NCBI GenBank assembly: GCA_945906835.1
Contig: CAMDRL010000071.1
Location: 1 to 6,884, forward strand
DNA from: Rickettsia typhi
GTDB taxonomy: Bacteria; Pseudomonadota; Alphaproteobacteria; Rickettsiales; UBA1997
DNA length: 6,884 bases
Direction of reading: 5' to 3'
This document shows, in pieces, positions 6,138 through 6,884 of this stretch. The notes below the pieces were generated by a model, which was not told where the DNA came from, did no database searches, and worked only from the letters and a program-made list of their open reading frames with translations. The position numbers and the translations under genes were made by a program. Numbering within the stretch: position 1 is the first letter of the stretch; each line of letters begins with the position of its first letter.

Positions 6138-6798
6138 TAATCAAGCCTTCTTGCGCCGAAAATGTAACGGGGCTAAAGTAATGTACCGAAGACGTGGATT
6201 TATTACTATTGTTGTAATAAGTGGTAGCGGAGCGTTGTGTAAGCCGTTGAAGGTGAATCGTCAGGTTTGCTGGAGGTATCACAAGTGAGAATGCCGACAT
6301 GAGTAACGATAAAAAATGTGAGAAACATTTTCGCCGAAAATCCAAGGTTTCCTGCGTAAAGTTAATCTGCGCAGGGTTAGTCGGAACCTAAGGCGAGGCC
6401 GAAAGGCGTAGTCGATGGCAATTGGGTTAATATTCCCAAACCGAGGGATGAGTGACGGAGCTTTCTTTTCTGTAATTCCTTATTGGATTGAAGTTGCAGC
6501 GAAGATGCTTCCAGGAAATAGCCTCCCTATTAGTCCGTACCAAAACCGACACAGGTGGATGAGTTGAAGATACTAAGGCGCTTGAGAGAACTACACTGAA
6601 GGAACTAGGCAAAATGCATCCGTAACTTCGGGAAAAGGATGGCCTGTTGCAGCGCAAGCTGCAATAGGCGGCACAGAAATGGGGGTAGCAACTGTTTACC
6701 AAAAACACAGGGCTCTGCTAAATCATTAAGATGAGGTATAGGGTCTGACGCCTGCCCGGTGCTGGAAGGTTAATTGATGGTGTGCAAGCACCTGATCG

Positions 6799-6880
<82 letters not shown>

Positions 6881-6884
6881 TGGC

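Overview
The window looks like the chromosome of an AT-rich, reduced-genome alphaproteobacterium, most likely of the Rickettsiales type. Three observations point there. The protein-coding genes are strongly A/T-biased. The 23S rRNA carries alphaproteobacterial signatures, such as the CTTATTGGATTGA block near 6478-6490 and the TGAAATAGACACTGAAATCGA block near 5529-5549. The 23S gene also stands alone, with no 16S gene or tRNA-Ile/tRNA-Ala upstream and with its own strong promoter. Unlinked 16S and 23S genes are a known hallmark of Rickettsia, Wolbachia, Anaplasma and Ehrlichia. The genus cannot be fixed from sequence alone.

Layout: (1) 1-2231, minus strand: smpB (tmRNA-binding ribosome-rescue protein) followed by recG (fork-remodelling helicase, cut by the left window edge). 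The two are joined by a TAATG stop/start overlap. (2) 2232-2423: a divergent intergenic region holding an RNA leader that resembles the S6:S18 binding site of 16S rRNA, placed just before rpsF. (3) 2424-3813, plus strand: the ribosomal protein operon rpsF-rpsR-rplI (bS6, bS18, bL9), closed by a rho-independent terminator at 3833-3873. bS18 has a long N-terminal extension and bL9 a long charged C-terminal tail. (4) 3874-4659: about 0.8 kb without genes. It contains a cluster of palindromes, including a four-armed inverted-repeat element at 3990-4115, then very AT-rich DNA with two small GC-rich islands. (5) 4660-4689: a near-consensus sigma-70 promoter with an AT-rich upstream tract, followed by a leader of about 345 nt with several hairpins. 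(6) 5040-6884: the 5' two-thirds of a 23S rRNA gene, cut by the right edge at about E. coli position 1975.

Almost every gene serves translation: ribosome structure (bS6, bS18, bL9, 23S) or ribosome rescue (SmpB). RecG is the exception. I see no defence system, prophage or other new multi-gene system. The most interesting content is non-coding: the rRNA-mimicking leader of rpsF, the palindromic element after rplI, and the free-standing 23S transcription unit.
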